Made by a program: the position numbers and the translations under genes. Shown here piece by piece: positions 46,104 through 56,168 of a stretch of 64,000 nucleotides of DNA. The notes under the pieces were generated by a model. That model was not told the origin of the DNA. It saw nothing but the letters and a program-made list of their open reading frames with translations, and searched no databases. Positions within the stretch are counted from its first letter, which is position 1, and every line of letters begins with the position of its first letter. Origin of the DNA: Vibrio sp. 16 (GTDB taxonomy: Bacteria > Pseudomonadota > Gammaproteobacteria > Enterobacterales > Vibrionaceae); assembly GCF_963681195.1 (NCBI RefSeq), contig NZ_OY808997.1:248001-312000 (forward strand). The letters run 5' to 3'.

Positions 46104-47969
46104 TTATTTAGCGAGGTACTCTAGGACCGATTTTTCTATGCCCTTGGCGTCTAAGCCGAGCTCTTCATGGAGCTCATCTTGAGTGCCTTGAGCAATGAAT
46201 TTGTCCGGTAAGCCAAGGTTTAAGATGGGCTTGATGATTTTCTCTTTCATCATGAACTCAACGACACCCGCACCTGCGCCACCAGCAATCGCATTCTCTT
46301 CGAGCGTAACAATGACGTCGTGCTCATCCGCTAGTTGTTTAATGAGTGCTTCGTCGAGAGGTTTTACAAATCGCATATCCGCCACAGTAGCGTTCAATTT
46401 CTCTGCGGCTTCTAGCGCGTTAGCCAAGAAAGTACCAAAGCTCAATATCGCGACTTTTTCACCTTGGCGAACTAGGCGTCCTTTACCAATCTCTAGTGCG
46501 GTAAATTCTTGTTTTATCTCGGCTCCCATACCTGTACCACGAGGATAGCGCACTGCTGAAGGGCCAGTGTGCTTGTGGCCAGTGTAGAGCATTTGGCGAC
46601 ATTCATTCTCATCGCTAGGCGCCATGATCACCATATTTGGTATGCAGCGCATGAAGCTAAGATCGAACGCACCTTGGTGAGTTTGGCCATCGGCGCCCAC
46701 CAAACCAGCACGGTCAATGGCAAACATCACTGGAAGGTCCATGATGGCGACATCGTGGATCAACTGATCGTATCCACGCTGAAGGAACGTTGAATAAATC
46801 GCGACGATAGGGTTATCACCAGCAATCGCCATACCCGTAGCTAGCGTCACCGCATGTTGCTCAGCGATGGCGACATCAAAGTATTGGTCTGGATACTCTT
46901 TCGAAAAGCGTACCATGCCAGAGCCTTCACGCATGGCTGGCGTGATTGCCATTAGCTTAGGGTCTTGCGCAGCCATGTCACATAGGAAATCACCAAAAAT
47001 CTTGGAGAAACTTGGCTTTCCGCCGCTGCTCTTTGGCAGTGAGTTGTGGCTAGGGTCGAACTTAGGCACGCCATGATAACCAATTGGGTCTTTCTCTGCC
47101 GGCTCGTACCCTTTACCCTTTTTCGTCATGATGTGTAGGAACTGTGGGCCTTTAAGCTCTCGCATATTTTTGAGAGTTTTGACCAGCTCGTTCACGTCAT
47201 GGCCATCAACTGGGCCTATGTAGTTAAAGCCAAGTTCTTCAAAAAGCGTCCCTGGAACAACCATGCCTTTCAAGTGCTCTTCTGTGCGGCGCACCAACTC
47301 TTTGATTGGCGGAACGCCCGACAGTACTTTTTTTCCGCCTTCGCGAATCGAGGTGTAAAGGCTGCCGGAAAGGACTTGTGCTAAGTGGTTATTCAGTGCT
47401 CCAACGTTTTCTGAAATGGACATTTCATTGTCGTTGAGAATCACCAGCATATCAGGGTGGACATCACCCGCGTGGTTCATTGCCTCAAAGGCCATGCCTG
47501 CGGTGATAGCGCCATCACCAATCACGCTGACAACTTTACGATTCTTGTCCTCTTTACCGGCACTGATCGCCATGCCTAGCGCGGCACTGATCGAGGTAGA
47601 GGAGTGACCAACAGACAAGGTGTCGTATTCACTTTCTTCTCGCCATGGGAAAGGGTGTAAACCGTCTTTCTGACGAATGGTCGGCATTTGATCGCGACGT
47701 CCAGTCAAAATTTTATGTGGGTAGGCTTGGTGGCCGACGTCCCACACTAATTGGTCAAACGGCGTGTTGTAGACGTAATGAAGTGCAACGGTCAGCTCGA
47801 CCGTACCTAAGCCTGAGGCAAGGTGACCACTAGATTGGCTAACTGAGTTTAAAAGGTAAGTACGTAACTCATCACACAGCTTAGGCAGCACTTCTTTCGG
47901 AAGGCTGCGTAACTCATCTGGCGTATCAGCCAGTGCCAGTGTTGGGTACTTTGAAATATCAAGAGTCAT
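46104..47969 (-). CDS. dxs: 1-deoxy-D-xylulose-5-phosphate synthase
   Basis: First step of the MEP isoprenoid path, condensing pyruvate and glyceraldehyde-3-P with ThDP. 621 aa. ThDP/Mg segment [18 protein letters not shown], and [13 protein letters not shown] with the catalytic Glu. It is last in the xseB-ispA-dxs operon. Confidence 0.97.
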   Translation of the reverse strand: MTLDISKYPTLALADTPDELRSLPKEVLPKLCDELRTYLLNSVSQSSGHLASGLGTVELTVALHYVYNTPFDQLVWDVGHQAYPHKILTGRRDQMPTIRQKDGLHPFPWREESEYDTLSVGHSSTSISAALGMAISAGKEDKNRKVVSVIGDGAITAGMAFEAMNHAGDVHPDMLVILNDNEMSISENVGALNNHLAQVLSGSLYTSIREGGKKVLSGVPPIKELVRRTEEHLKGMVVPGTLFEELGFNYIGPVDGHDVNELVKTLKNMRELKGPQFLHIMTKKGKGYEPAEKDPIGYHGVPKFDPSHNSLPKSSGGKPSFSKIFGDFLCDMAAQDPKLMAITPAMREGSGMVRFSKEYPDQYFDVAIAEQHAVTLATGMAIAGDNPIVAIYSTFLQRGYDQLIHDVAIMDLPVMFAIDRAGLVGADGQTHQGAFDLSFMRCIPNMVIMAPSDENECRQMLYTGHKHTGPSAVRYPRGTGMGAEIKQEFTALEIGKGRLVRQGEKVAILSFGTFLANALEAAEKLNATVADMRFVKPLDEALIKQLADEHDVIVTLEENAIAGGAGAGVVEFMMKEKIIKPILNLGLPDKFIAQGTQDELHEELGLDAKGIEKSVLEYLAK

Positions 47970-47989
47970 AGTTTTGCGCGCTTATTCTG

Positions 47990-48874
47990 TTAGTTCTTGC
48001 GCTCGATGACGTATCGGGCGAACTCTTCGAGTAACTCTGTATTGTATGGGATAGCATCCAAGGCTTGAAGTGCTTCTTTTAACAGAGTGTGAGCTTTGTT
48101 AATAGCGCCTTCCAGTCCAAGCAAGGCTGGGTAGGTGCTCTTGTTTAATTCTTGGTCAGAACCTTGCGGCTTACCTAAGGTTTCTGTATCGCTAATGACG
48201 TCTAAAATGTCGTCTTGAACTTGAAATGCCAGACCAATCGCGTCGGCGTATTTATCAAGTAGAGGAAGGACCTCAATGCCTTTCTCTCCGGCTGCCAACG
48301 CGCCCATACGAATGGCGCATTTCATTAGTGCTCCGGTCTTGTTGCGGTGGATTTCTTCGAGCTCTTGCAGAGAAACAATACGATTTTCCGCCGCTAAATC
48401 GAGCGCTTGTCCCATACACATACCTGCAGCGCCAGAGGCTTCTGCCAGTACTTTAACCATCATTATACGTTGAGCTTCTGCCTCGGGGCTCAACTGACCT
48501 TCTGCCAAAATTGTAAACGCAAGTGTCTGTAGAGCGTCGCCAGTTAGGATTGCGGTCGCTTCATCAAACTTAATGTGACAGGTCGGCTGTCCGCGACGCA
48601 GTTCGTCGTCATCCATCGCAGGCAAATCATCATGGATTAATGAATAGGCGTGAATGCACTCAATGGCCGCTGCGGGCGTATCAAGTTGCTCAAGTGAGCT
48701 GCCTAGCATTTGGCCTGTAATATAGACCAAAAATGGTCTTGCACGCTTGCCACCGAGCAGCAGTCCGTAGCGCATTGCGTCGATAAGCGGTTGTTGCTGG
48801 TGAGGGAGCGTATCAAGCCAACGTTCAAGCTGTTGGTTGCTACGTTGTTGGAGTGAGGTTAGAGCCTCTTGCAT
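47990..48874 (-). CDS. ispA: farnesyl diphosphate synthase
   Basis: Makes farnesyl diphosphate. 294 aa with both Asp-rich motifs: LIHDDLPAMDDDELRRG (first) and FQVQDDILDV (second). It is 20 bases before dxs and 20 bases after xseB, an operon. Confidence 0.96.
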   Translation of the reverse strand: MQEALTSLQQRSNQQLERWLDTLPHQQQPLIDAMRYGLLLGGKRARPFLVYITGQMLGSSLEQLDTPAAAIECIHAYSLIHDDLPAMDDDELRRGQPTCHIKFDEATAILTGDALQTLAFTILAEGQLSPEAEAQRIMMVKVLAEASGAAGMCMGQALDLAAENRIVSLQELEEIHRNKTGALMKCAIRMGALAAGEKGIEVLPLLDKYADAIGLAFQVQDDILDVISDTETLGKPQGSDQELNKSTYPALLGLEGAINKAHTLLKEALQALDAIPYNTELLEEFARYVIERKN

Positions 48875-48894
48875 AGGGGTATCTTCTAAATCAA

Positions 48895-49137
48895 TTATTC
48901 TGGCTGAGCGTTAAAGTCAGTAAGTGGCGATTGGTCATCATTATTGAGCAAAATGCTGACGCGCTGTTCGGCATCTTGAAGTTTGCTTTGACCTGAGCGT
49001 GCTAGGGCAATGCCGCGTTCAAATTTTTTGAGTGCATCATCTAAAGCTAAGTCACCATTTTCCAAACTGTCTACGATAACATCGAGCTCTTCGATAGTGG
49101 CTTCGAAGGTCATATTTTCAGGTTTTTTGCTCGCCAT
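48895..49137 (-). CDS. xseB: exodeoxyribonuclease VII small subunit
   Basis: The small helical subunit of ExoVII. ATG at 49137 gives 80 aa, with the typical FEATIEELDVIVDSLENGDL and KFERGIALA motifs. A longer ORF start is not supported by family length. xseA is not in the window. Confidence 0.94.
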   Translation of the reverse strand: MASKKPENMTFEATIEELDVIVDSLENGDLALDDALKKFERGIALARSGQSKLQDAEQRVSILLNNDDQSPLTDFNAQPE

Positions 49138-49322
49138 AATATGTCTACGTTGATAAAGATGCACGAAAGTTACCTTAGCGGCCAATGATGGTCAAATTTA
49201 ACCGAGTAAATTTGTCAGAAAAGTCGAACTGAGACGTTGATAAGCGAGGGAAAGGTCAACAGTTGACGAAAGGCTAGTTTACTAGTTGGGATAAGTATCT
49301 ATAGTAGAAGTAGAGAAAACAC

Positions 49323-49348
49323 TAAAGATCTGAAGATGTTGCCGATAT
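49323..49348 (+). promoter_or_regulatory. FliA (sigma-28)-type promoter for pomAB
   Basis: TAAAGATC, about 10 bases, GCCGATAT: close to the flagellar sigma-28 consensus TAAAGTTT-N11-GCCGATAA, with spacing one base short. It lies about 40 bases before pomA, which fits a late flagellar class gene. Confidence 0.7.
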
Positions 49349-49387
49349 AATTTGGTAGAAGCTTTGAGATAGCATGAGGAGTGCTTT

Positions 49388-50152
49388 GTGGATTTAGCAA
49401 CGCTGGTAGGACTGATCGGTGGTTTTGCTTTCGTTATCATGGCGATGATACTGGGCGGAAGCATCATGATGTTCGTCGACGTAACGTCGATTCTGATCGT
49501 AGTAGGTGGTTCAACATTTGTGGTGTTGATGAAGTTTACTATGGGCCAGTTCTTCGGAGCCGCGAAGATCGCGGGGAAAGCTTTCATGTTTAAAGCGGAT
49601 GAACCAGAAGATCTCATCGCTAAAGTCGTCGAAATGGCAGATGCAGCGCGCAAAGGTGGCTTTCTTGCTCTAGAAGAGATGGAGATCACCAATAGCTTTA
49701 TGCAGAAAGGCATCGACTTGCTGGTGGATGGTCACGATGCGGATGTGGTTCGAGCGGCCCTGCAAAAAGACATCGCTCTTACGGACGAGCGTCACGATTT
49801 TGGTTCCAGTGTATTTAGAGCCTTTGGTGACGTAGCACCAGCGATGGGAATGATCGGTACCCTCGTTGGTCTGGTAGCCATGCTGTCCAACATGGATGAC
49901 CCGAAATCGATCGGTCCGGCAATGGCGGTAGCGCTTTTGACCACTCTCTACGGTGCAATCCTGTCAAACATGGTTTTCTTCCCGATTGCCGATAAACTGT
50001 CGCTTCGTCGTGAACAAGAAAAACTCAATCGCCGCCTAATCATGGATGGTGTGTTAGCAATCCAAGATGGCCAGAACCCTCGTGTCATTGATAGTTATCT
50101 GAAGAACTACCTCAACGAAGGTAAACGTGCTCTTGATGTAGATAACGAGTAA
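49388..50152 (+). CDS. pomA: sodium-driven flagellar stator protein PomA
   Basis: With PomB forms the Na+ channel that drives the polar flagellum. 254 aa, four membrane helices, GTG start. The text (DLATLVGLIGGFAFVIMAM, DVTSILIVVGGSTFVVLMK) matches PomA of V. alginolyticus almost throughout. A FliA-like promoter precedes it. Confidence 0.97.
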   Translation: MDLATLVGLIGGFAFVIMAMILGGSIMMFVDVTSILIVVGGSTFVVLMKFTMGQFFGAAKIAGKAFMFKADEPEDLIAKVVEMADAARKGGFLALEEMEITNSFMQKGIDLLVDGHDADVVRAALQKDIALTDERHDFGSSVFRAFGDVAPAMGMIGTLVGLVAMLSNMDDPKSIGPAMAVALLTTLYGAILSNMVFFPIADKLSLRREQEKLNRRLIMDGVLAIQDGQNPRVIDSYLKNYLNEGKRALDVDNE

Positions 50153-50162
50153 GGGTGAAGGG

Positions 50163-51107
50163 ATGGAAGAAGAAGAACCAAAATGCCCGCCCCCCGGTTT
50201 ACCACTGTGGATGGGTACTTTTGCTGACTTGATGTCTCTATTGATGTGCTTCTTCGTACTTCTGCTCTCGTTTTCTGAGATGGATGTACTGAAGTTCAAG
50301 CAGATTGCTGGTTCGATGAAATTTGCCTTTGGTGTACAAAACCGTTTGGAAGTGAAAGACATTCCCAAAGGGACCAGTATCATTGCACAAGAGTTTCGTC
50401 CTGGACGTCCTGAGCCGACACCGATTGACGTCATCATGCAGCAAACCATTGATATTACTCAGCAGACGTTGGAGTTCCACGAAGGGGAGTCTGACCGAGC
50501 GGGGGGCACGCAGCGTGACCAAGGTAAGTTAACGGGTGGGCAATCGCCTGATACATCAACCCAGAACAACCAAAACTCGGAATCAGACAGCCAGCAACAG
50601 CAGTCAGCGGAAATGTCTCAAGAGCTTGAAACCTTGATGGAAAGCATCAAGAAAGCGCTCGAGCGAGAGATTGAACAAGGGGCCATTGAAGTGGAGAACC
50701 TTGGTCAGCAAATCGATATTCGAATTCGAGAAAAAGGCGCATTTCCTGAAGGCTCTGCATTCTTGCAGCCTAAGTTCCGCCCATTGGTGAGGCAGATTGC
50801 TGATCTCGTCAAAGACATTCCGGGCATTGTGCGAGTATCGGGCCATACGGACAATCAGCGAATTGAGTCAGAGCTGTATCGTTCAAACTGGGATCTTTCT
50901 GCTCAACGCGCCGTTTCGGTTGCCCAAGAGATGGAAAAAGTCCGTGGATTTACCTCGCAGAGGTTGCGTGTTCGAGGCATGGCAGATACCGAACCTCTCG
51001 GTCCAAACGATACTGAAGCGCAGCGTTCGCGTAACCGCCGCGTGGAAATCAGCATCATGCAAGGCGAAGCGCTCCAAAGTGACGAAGTGCCTGTCCTCAA
51101 TAATTGA
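50163..51107 (+). CDS. pomB: sodium-driven flagellar stator protein PomB
   Basis: 314 aa. One N-terminal membrane helix with the ion-binding Asp in TFADLMSLLMCF (Asp22), then a linker and a C-terminal OmpA-like peptidoglycan-binding domain (about 180-300; VSGHTDNQRIESELYRSNWDLS). Paired with pomA with an 11-base gap. Confidence 0.97.
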   Translation: MEEEEPKCPPPGLPLWMGTFADLMSLLMCFFVLLLSFSEMDVLKFKQIAGSMKFAFGVQNRLEVKDIPKGTSIIAQEFRPGRPEPTPIDVIMQQTIDITQQTLEFHEGESDRAGGTQRDQGKLTGGQSPDTSTQNNQNSESDSQQQQSAEMSQELETLMESIKKALEREIEQGAIEVENLGQQIDIRIREKGAFPEGSAFLQPKFRPLVRQIADLVKDIPGIVRVSGHTDNQRIESELYRSNWDLSAQRAVSVAQEMEKVRGFTSQRLRVRGMADTEPLGPNDTEAQRSRNRRVEISIMQGEALQSDEVPVLNN

Positions 51108-51123
51108 TCCCCACTAAACAATG

Positions 51124-51150
51124 AGACGAGCATCACGCTCGTCTTTTTTA
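51124..51150 (+). terminator. terminator after pomB
   Basis: AGACGAGC and GCTCGTCT pair around a 5-base loop, then a T run. Confidence 0.88.
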
Positions 51151-51166
51151 TGTCTGTCGCTTAATG

Positions 51167-51172
51167 TATAAT
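51167..51172 (+). promoter_or_regulatory. thiI -10 element
   Basis: Perfect TATAAT, about 101 bases before thiI. The -35 region falls in the pomB terminator tract and is poor. Confidence 0.4.
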
Positions 51173-51272
51173 CTTGCGCCCTTAGTGGGTGGTGACCGTA
51201 CAAATAGTATGACTACTATTATGGTAGCGACCCAAAGCGAATCTACAAACCTGTTAACTTGTGAAGTGAACC

Positions 51273-52721
51273 ATGAAATTTATCGTTAAGCCCCATCCAG
51301 AAATCTTCGTTAAAAGTGAATCGGTGCGCAAGCGCTTCACAAAGATTCTTGAATGTAATATTCGCAACATCATTAAAAGCCGCTGTGAGTCTGTCGCTGT
51401 CTTCAACCGCCGTGACCATATTGAAGTGACGTCAGAGTCCGATCAATATCGCCAGGAAGTGATTGAAGTATTAACGCACACGCCAGGTATTCACCATGTT
51501 CTGGAAGTGCAGCAGTCTGGCTTTAAAGATCTGCACGATATCTTTGAACAGGTATTGGAACTAAACCGAGACAGTTTGGTTGGCAAAACGTTTGTTGTTC
51601 GTGCGAAACGTCGTGGCAAGCATGACTTTACCTCAATTGAGTTAGAGCGCTACGTGGGTGGCGGCTTAAACCAAGCGATCGAAAGCGCGAGCGTTAAGCT
51701 GCGTAATCCTGATGTTACGGTGAACGTTGAAGTATCAGGTGAGACACTCAACCAAGTGATCGCTCGCTACAAAGGTCTTGGTGGCTTCCCACTGGGCACT
51801 CAAGAAGATGTGCTTAGCCTTATCTCGGGTGGTTTTGACTCGGGCGTTTCAAGCTACCTGCATATCAAACGTGGCTCTAAAGTGCACTACTGTTTCTTCA
51901 ACTTAGGCGGTCCTGCACACGAGATTGGGGTTAAGCAAGTCTCTCACTACTTATGGAACAAATACGGCTCTTCTGCCAAGGTGCGTTTCATTTCTGTCGA
52001 CTTTGAGCCAGTTGTGGCGGAAATTCTTGAGAAAGTGGATGATGGCCAAATGGGCGTTATCCTAAAACGTATGTTTATGCGTGCGGCAGGTATGGTAGCC
52101 AGCAAGTTTAAGATTGAAGCCTTGGTAACTGGTGAAGCGCTTGGTCAGGTTTCAAGCCAAACACTGACAAACCTTCGTCATATCGACAACGTGACTGATA
52201 CATTGATTCTGCGTCCACTGATTAACTGGGACAAAGAAGACATCATCAATCTTGCACGTGAGATCGGTACGGAAGATTTTGCGAAAACGATGCCAGAATA
52301 CTGCGGCGTCATTTCTAAGAAGCCAACAGTCAAAGCGGTGAAAGCCAAGTTGGATGAGGAAGAAGCGAAGTTTGACTTTGATATCCTAGAGCAGGTTGTT
52401 CGTGACGCACGTGTGATGGATATTCGTGATATCGCTAAAGAGACCGAGCAAGCAGCACCAGAAGTTGAACAGGTTCAAGCGGTAGAAGAGCATGCAATCG
52501 TGCTGGATATCCGCAGTCCTGAAGAAGAAGACGATAACCCGCTTGAAATCGATGGCGTAGAAGTGAAGCACATCCCATTCTTTAAGTTAGGCACGCAGTT
52601 TGGTGATTTAGACCAATCTAAAACGTACCTTCTGTACTGTGACCGTGGTGTAATGAGCCGCCTACAAGCTCTCTACTTACAAGAGCAAGGTTTCAACAAC
52701 GTTAAGGTTTACCGCCCTTAG
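51273..52721 (+). CDS. thiI: tRNA 4-thiouridine synthetase / sulfurtransferase ThiI
   Basis: Makes 4-thiouridine at position 8 of tRNA and supplies sulfur for thiamine. 482 aa, equal to E. coli: THUMP domain (about 60-165), PP-loop SGGFDSG (about 185-191), and C-terminal rhodanese domain with the persulfide Cys in LYCDRGVMS (Cys456). It is monocistronic with its own terminator. Confidence 0.97.
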   Translation: MKFIVKPHPEIFVKSESVRKRFTKILECNIRNIIKSRCESVAVFNRRDHIEVTSESDQYRQEVIEVLTHTPGIHHVLEVQQSGFKDLHDIFEQVLELNRDSLVGKTFVVRAKRRGKHDFTSIELERYVGGGLNQAIESASVKLRNPDVTVNVEVSGETLNQVIARYKGLGGFPLGTQEDVLSLISGGFDSGVSSYLHIKRGSKVHYCFFNLGGPAHEIGVKQVSHYLWNKYGSSAKVRFISVDFEPVVAEILEKVDDGQMGVILKRMFMRAAGMVASKFKIEALVTGEALGQVSSQTLTNLRHIDNVTDTLILRPLINWDKEDIINLAREIGTEDFAKTMPEYCGVISKKPTVKAVKAKLDEEEAKFDFDILEQVVRDARVMDIRDIAKETEQAAPEVEQVQAVEEHAIVLDIRSPEEEDDNPLEIDGVEVKHIPFFKLGTQFGDLDQSKTYLLYCDRGVMSRLQALYLQEQGFNNVKVYRP

Positions 52722-52748
52722 TCGTTGAGACTTGCCTTCAGAATAAAC

Positions 52749-52783
52749 AAAGCGCAAATCGTTCATTCGGTTTGCGCTTTTTT
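52749..52783 (+). terminator. terminator after thiI
   Basis: AAAGCGCAAATC pairs with GGTTTGCGCTTT around an 8-base loop, then T. Confidence 0.9.
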
Positions 52784-52808
52784 CATTGTATTGAGTAATC
52801 GCAGGCAT

Positions 52809-52834
52809 AAAAAAACACCGCCATATAGGCGGTG
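52809..52834 (-). terminator. terminator of gcvB
   Basis: On the minus strand CACCGCC pairs with GGCGGTG around a 5-base loop, followed by T-tract 52809-52815. It is Hfq-type. It faces the thiI terminator. Confidence 0.85.
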
Positions 52835-53008
52835 CTAAAAAATTTGACAGACAGGTCAAAATAAATACAGGAAGTATATGTTTCGTCTCGGGAGACAAAA
52901 CTTGGTAGAAACCTACCTAACTCGAAATACGAGTTTGCAAACACAACATCGCAACAATATGCCAATTGATTCGAAAAGGAATCAAGCCGTTCTGGCTCTT
53001 TGCTGCGG
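52809..53008 (-). ncRNA. gcvB: GcvB small RNA
   Basis: About 200 nt, divergent from gcvA. It matches E. coli GcvB in its G/U-rich seed region (GCGATGTTGTGTTTGCAA), a following conserved stretch ACTTCCTGTATTTATTTT and CCTGTCTGTC, and the terminator AGCACCGCC...GGCGGTG with a T-run. GcvB represses many amino-acid and peptide transporters through Hfq. ORFs predicted across it are artefacts. Confidence 0.9.
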
Positions 53009-53013
53009 GGTGA

Positions 53014-53042
53014 AATATAGAATTTCTCTGGTCGTCAGGCAA
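53014..53042 (-). promoter_or_regulatory. gcvB promoter
   Basis: On the minus strand TTGCCT, 17 bases, TATATT. Start of transcription near 53008, which fits the GcvB 5' end. Confidence 0.7.
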
Positions 53043-53099
53043 TGGACATTTTATAATGTTTCAGATTAAAAAAACTAATCCAATTTATAGAAGGCCAAC

Positions 53100-54008
53100 A
53101 TGTCCAGAAGATTGCCTCCACTTAACTCACTAAAAGTGTTTGAAGCCGCCGCGCGCCATCTCAGTTTTACGCGTGCCGCGGAAGAATTATTCGTCACACA
53201 AGCTGCAGTGAGTCATCAAATCAAAGCGTTAGAAGAATTCCTTGGCTTAAAACTCTTCCGTCGTAGAAATCGCTCCTTGCTTCTTACTGAAGAAGGGCAA
53301 AGTTACTTTCTCGATATCAAAGATATCTTTACCTCACTAGCAGAAGCGACTGATAAAGTGCTGGAACGTAGTGAAAAAGGTGCGTTGACCATTAGCTTAC
53401 CACCAAGTTTCGCTATTCAATGGTTGGTGCCGCGTTTGGCCGACTTTAACCAACAAGAGCCTGATATCGATGTACGCATCAAAGCCGTTGATATGGATGA
53501 AGGCTCATTAACGGACGATGTTGATGTCGCTATTTACTACGGGCGAGGAAATTGGCCTGGGTTAAGAGCCGACAAACTTTACCAAGAATTCCTAATCCCG
53601 CTCTGTTCACCGTCGCTTCTTCTTGGACCCAAACCATTAGAAACGCTAAGTGATTTGAAACAACATACGTTATTGCACGATACATCTCGAAAAGACTGGA
53701 AACAATTTGCCAAGCAGAATGGTATTGAGGGGGTGAACGTCAATCATGGTCCCATCTTCAGTCACTCGACAATGGTTCTGCAAGCAGCCGCGCATGGCCA
53801 AGGGGTGGCATTAGGTAACAACGTTCTTGCTCAGCCAGAGATGGAAGCGGGTCGTTTGATTGCGCCGTTTGATGAAGTGCTCGTCACTAAGAATGCGTTT
53901 TATGTCGTGTGTCACGAAAAACAAGCTGATATGGGACGAATTGCAACGTTTCGAGATTGGATGTTGGCAAAAGCGCAAAGTGAACAAGAGGAGTTGTTGG
54001 ATGAGTAG
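53100..54008 (+). CDS. gcvA: LysR-type regulator GcvA
   Basis: Controls the glycine cleavage operon and gcvB. 302 aa: N-terminal LysR HTH (about 5-65; LNSLKVFEAAARHLSFTRAA, VSHQIKALEEFLG) and the effector-binding domain. Overlaps the next gene by 8 bases. Adjacent to gcvB, as in E. coli. Confidence 0.95.
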   Translation: MSRRLPPLNSLKVFEAAARHLSFTRAAEELFVTQAAVSHQIKALEEFLGLKLFRRRNRSLLLTEEGQSYFLDIKDIFTSLAEATDKVLERSEKGALTISLPPSFAIQWLVPRLADFNQQEPDIDVRIKAVDMDEGSLTDDVDVAIYYGRGNWPGLRADKLYQEFLIPLCSPSLLLGPKPLETLSDLKQHTLLHDTSRKDWKQFAKQNGIEGVNVNHGPIFSHSTMVLQAAAHGQGVALGNNVLAQPEMEAGRLIAPFDEVLVTKNAFYVVCHEKQADMGRIATFRDWMLAKAQSEQEELLDE

Positions 54009-54627
54009 CTATCTTATTGATGGGCAGAAAACACAGCCGATTTTTGTTTTCGCGCATGGTGCGGGGGCAGGGATGGATCATCCTTTTATGGCGGCGGTGG
54101 CCGAAGGGCTGGCAAGTAAAGGTATTCAAGTGGTGCGCTTTAATTTCCCATACATGATTAAGCGTGCGGAAGATGGCAAAAAGCGTCCGCCAGATCGTGC
54201 TCCAAAGTTGCTGGAAGCGTATCAAGCTGTGATTGCTGATGTCGCAGGCCAGAAGCCGGTCGTGATTGGTGGCAAGTCGATGGGGGGGCGAATGGCAAGT
54301 CTTCTATCAGGTGAGAGCCAAGTGGCCGGCGTTGCTTGTTTGGGTTTTCCATTTCATCCTCCTGGCAAACCTGAAAACTACAAGGGTGCGCACTTAGCCG
54401 AACTCGATAAGCCAACACTCATCCTTCAAGGAGAGCGTGACACCTTTGGTAAAAAGGAGGAGTTCTCCGATTTTGACTTGTCTTCAGCGGTGCAAGTTGA
54501 GTTTATTCCTGATGGGGACCACAGTTTTAAACCACGCAAAAGCTCTGGCTATACGGAGCAAGGCAATATTGAGTTAGCGGTCGATAAGTTAGCTCAGTTC
54601 ATCTTCGAGGTTCAGCGTGAAAAGTAA
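54001..54627 (+). CDS. alpha/beta hydrolase family protein
   Basis: 208 aa. FAHGAGAGMDHPF (oxyanion), nucleophile elbow GGKSMGG, and later GDHSF with the likely catalytic His; this fits the KANSL3/Tex30-like or dienelactone-type group. Substrate unknown. Not present between gcvA and ygdD in E. coli. Overlaps genes on both sides, so it is in the gcvA transcript. Confidence 0.75.
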   Translation: MSSYLIDGQKTQPIFVFAHGAGAGMDHPFMAAVAEGLASKGIQVVRFNFPYMIKRAEDGKKRPPDRAPKLLEAYQAVIADVAGQKPVVIGGKSMGGRMASLLSGESQVAGVACLGFPFHPPGKPENYKGAHLAELDKPTLILQGERDTFGKKEEFSDFDLSSAVQVEFIPDGDHSFKPRKSSGYTEQGNIELAVDKLAQFIFEVQREK

Positions 54628-55015
54628 GCAGTTACTTACCATCGGTGGTTTGTTTGCGGGTACTGGCGTAGTGCTTGGCGCATTTGCTGCGCATGGGCTA
54701 AAGAAAACACTCACTCCGTATTTGTTAGATGTGTTTAACACAGGCGTTCAGTATCAATTTATCCATGCTATTGGGATAATCTTATGCGGCGCTCTGTTGC
54801 TGATAAAATTACCACCTAAGTCACAAAAATATTTCTTCCTAGCCGCGATTTGCTTTATCATCGGCATCTTTTGTTTTAGCGGCAGCCTTTACGCTTTAGC
54901 CATAACGGGAATCAAATGGTTTGGTCCAGTCACGCCATTCGGTGGATTGACGTTTATGCTTGGGTGGGGAATGTTCGTTTACGCAGCACTACAGATTAAA
55001 GAGGTGAATCAGTGA
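54617..55015 (+). CDS. ygdD: DUF423 inner-membrane protein YgdD
   Basis: 132 aa with four hydrophobic helices; matches the DUF423/YgdD family ([28 protein letters not shown]). GTG start overlaps the preceding stop by 11 bases. Function unknown. Precedes rlmM, as in E. coli. Confidence 0.9.
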   Translation: MKSKQLLTIGGLFAGTGVVLGAFAAHGLKKTLTPYLLDVFNTGVQYQFIHAIGIILCGALLLIKLPPKSQKYFFLAAICFIIGIFCFSGSLYALAITGIKWFGPVTPFGGLTFMLGWGMFVYAALQIKEVNQ

Positions 55016-56103
55016 AACAATTAATGCTCTATTGCCGCAGCGGCTTTGAAAAAGAGTGTGCAGGTGAAATTCAAGATCGTGCCACTCAGCTAGAAGTGTT
55101 TGGTTTCCCTCGCGTTAAGAAAAACAGTGGCTACGTTATTTTTGAATGTTACCAAGAAGGTGACGCGCAGCGATTGGTTAAAGAACTCGATTTTAAGTCT
55201 TTGATCTTCGCTCGCCAGATCTTTGCGGTTGCGGCTGAAATCCAAGAGTTGCCACGTGAAGACCGTATTTCCCCAATCTTGCACGATCTGAGCTATGTAG
55301 AAACCATGCCTCGTTGTGGCGATATTCGTGTTGAAACGCCCGACACCAATGAAGCAAAAGAGTTACTGAAATTCTGCCGTAAGTTCACCGTACCTATGCG
55401 TCAAGCGCTTCGCGGAAAAGGCATTTTGTTTCCAAAAGACAGCCCGAAAAAGCCTGTGTTACACATCTGCTTTGTTGCGCCTGGCCACTGTTTTGTCGGT
55501 TACTCTCTGCCAACAAACAACTCGCAGTTCTTTATGGGTATTCCTCGACTCAAGTTCCCAGCGGATGCACCAAGTCGCTCTACGCTAAAACTTGAAGAAG
55601 CATTTCATGTCTTTATCCCTCGTGAAGAGTGGGACGAGCGTCTTGCTGCTGGCATGTGGGGAGTGGACCTTGGTGCTTGCCCTGGCGGTTGGACGTATCA
55701 GCTTGTGAAACGCTCGATGTTTGTTCACTCAGTTGATAATGGCATGATGGCAGACAGCCTGATGGAAACCGGTCAAGTAAAGCATCACCAAGAAGATGGC
55801 TTTAAATTTGAACCTGCGCGTAAGAACGTCACTTGGCTTGTTTGTGACATGATTGAAAAGCCGTCTCGCGTTGCTCAGTTGATGGGCGAGTGGATCATCA
55901 GTGGTTGGGCTAAAGAAGCGATCTTTAACCTTAAATTGCCGATGAAAGGGCGTTACGATGAAGTGCTTCAGGATATTGAAAATCTGAAAATCTTCTTAAA
56001 AGACAATGAGGTAAAGTTCAAGCTGCAGGCTAAGCACCTTTACCATGACCGTGAAGAAATCACCGTCCATGTCCAGTGCTTGTCGAATATCTCACCGCGA
56101 TAG
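55012..56103 (+). CDS. rlmM: 23S rRNA (cytidine-2498-2'-O) methyltransferase RlmM
   Basis: 363 aa. N-terminal THUMP-like domain and a C-terminal Rossmann methyltransferase with SAM-binding [13 protein letters not shown] (about 222-234); Lys and Asp residues of the catalytic set are placed in the later [14 protein letters not shown] and LKLPMKGR segments. GTG start overlaps the ygdD stop (GTGA). Confidence 0.95.
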   Translation: MKQLMLYCRSGFEKECAGEIQDRATQLEVFGFPRVKKNSGYVIFECYQEGDAQRLVKELDFKSLIFARQIFAVAAEIQELPREDRISPILHDLSYVETMPRCGDIRVETPDTNEAKELLKFCRKFTVPMRQALRGKGILFPKDSPKKPVLHICFVAPGHCFVGYSLPTNNSQFFMGIPRLKFPADAPSRSTLKLEEAFHVFIPREEWDERLAAGMWGVDLGACPGGWTYQLVKRSMFVHSVDNGMMADSLMETGQVKHHQEDGFKFEPARKNVTWLVCDMIEKPSRVAQLMGEWIISGWAKEAIFNLKLPMKGRYDEVLQDIENLKIFLKDNEVKFKLQAKHLYHDREEITVHVQCLSNISPR

Positions 56104-56113
56104 TTAAACCAAC

Positions 56114-56140
56114 AAAAACGCTCCGATTGGAGCGTTTTTT
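56114..56140 (+). terminator. terminator after rlmM
   Basis: AAAAACGCTCC, 4-base loop, GGAGCGTTTTTT. It is near the convergent endonuclease gene. Confidence 0.9.
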
Positions 56141-56168
56141 GTGGCAGAAGTACTAAGGGCAACCGACC

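Noticed and set aside
52783..53069. 60- to 63-aa ORFs on both strands over gcvB
   Set aside because: The region is explained by GcvB RNA; the reading frames show no domain, and the strand and terminator fit the RNA.
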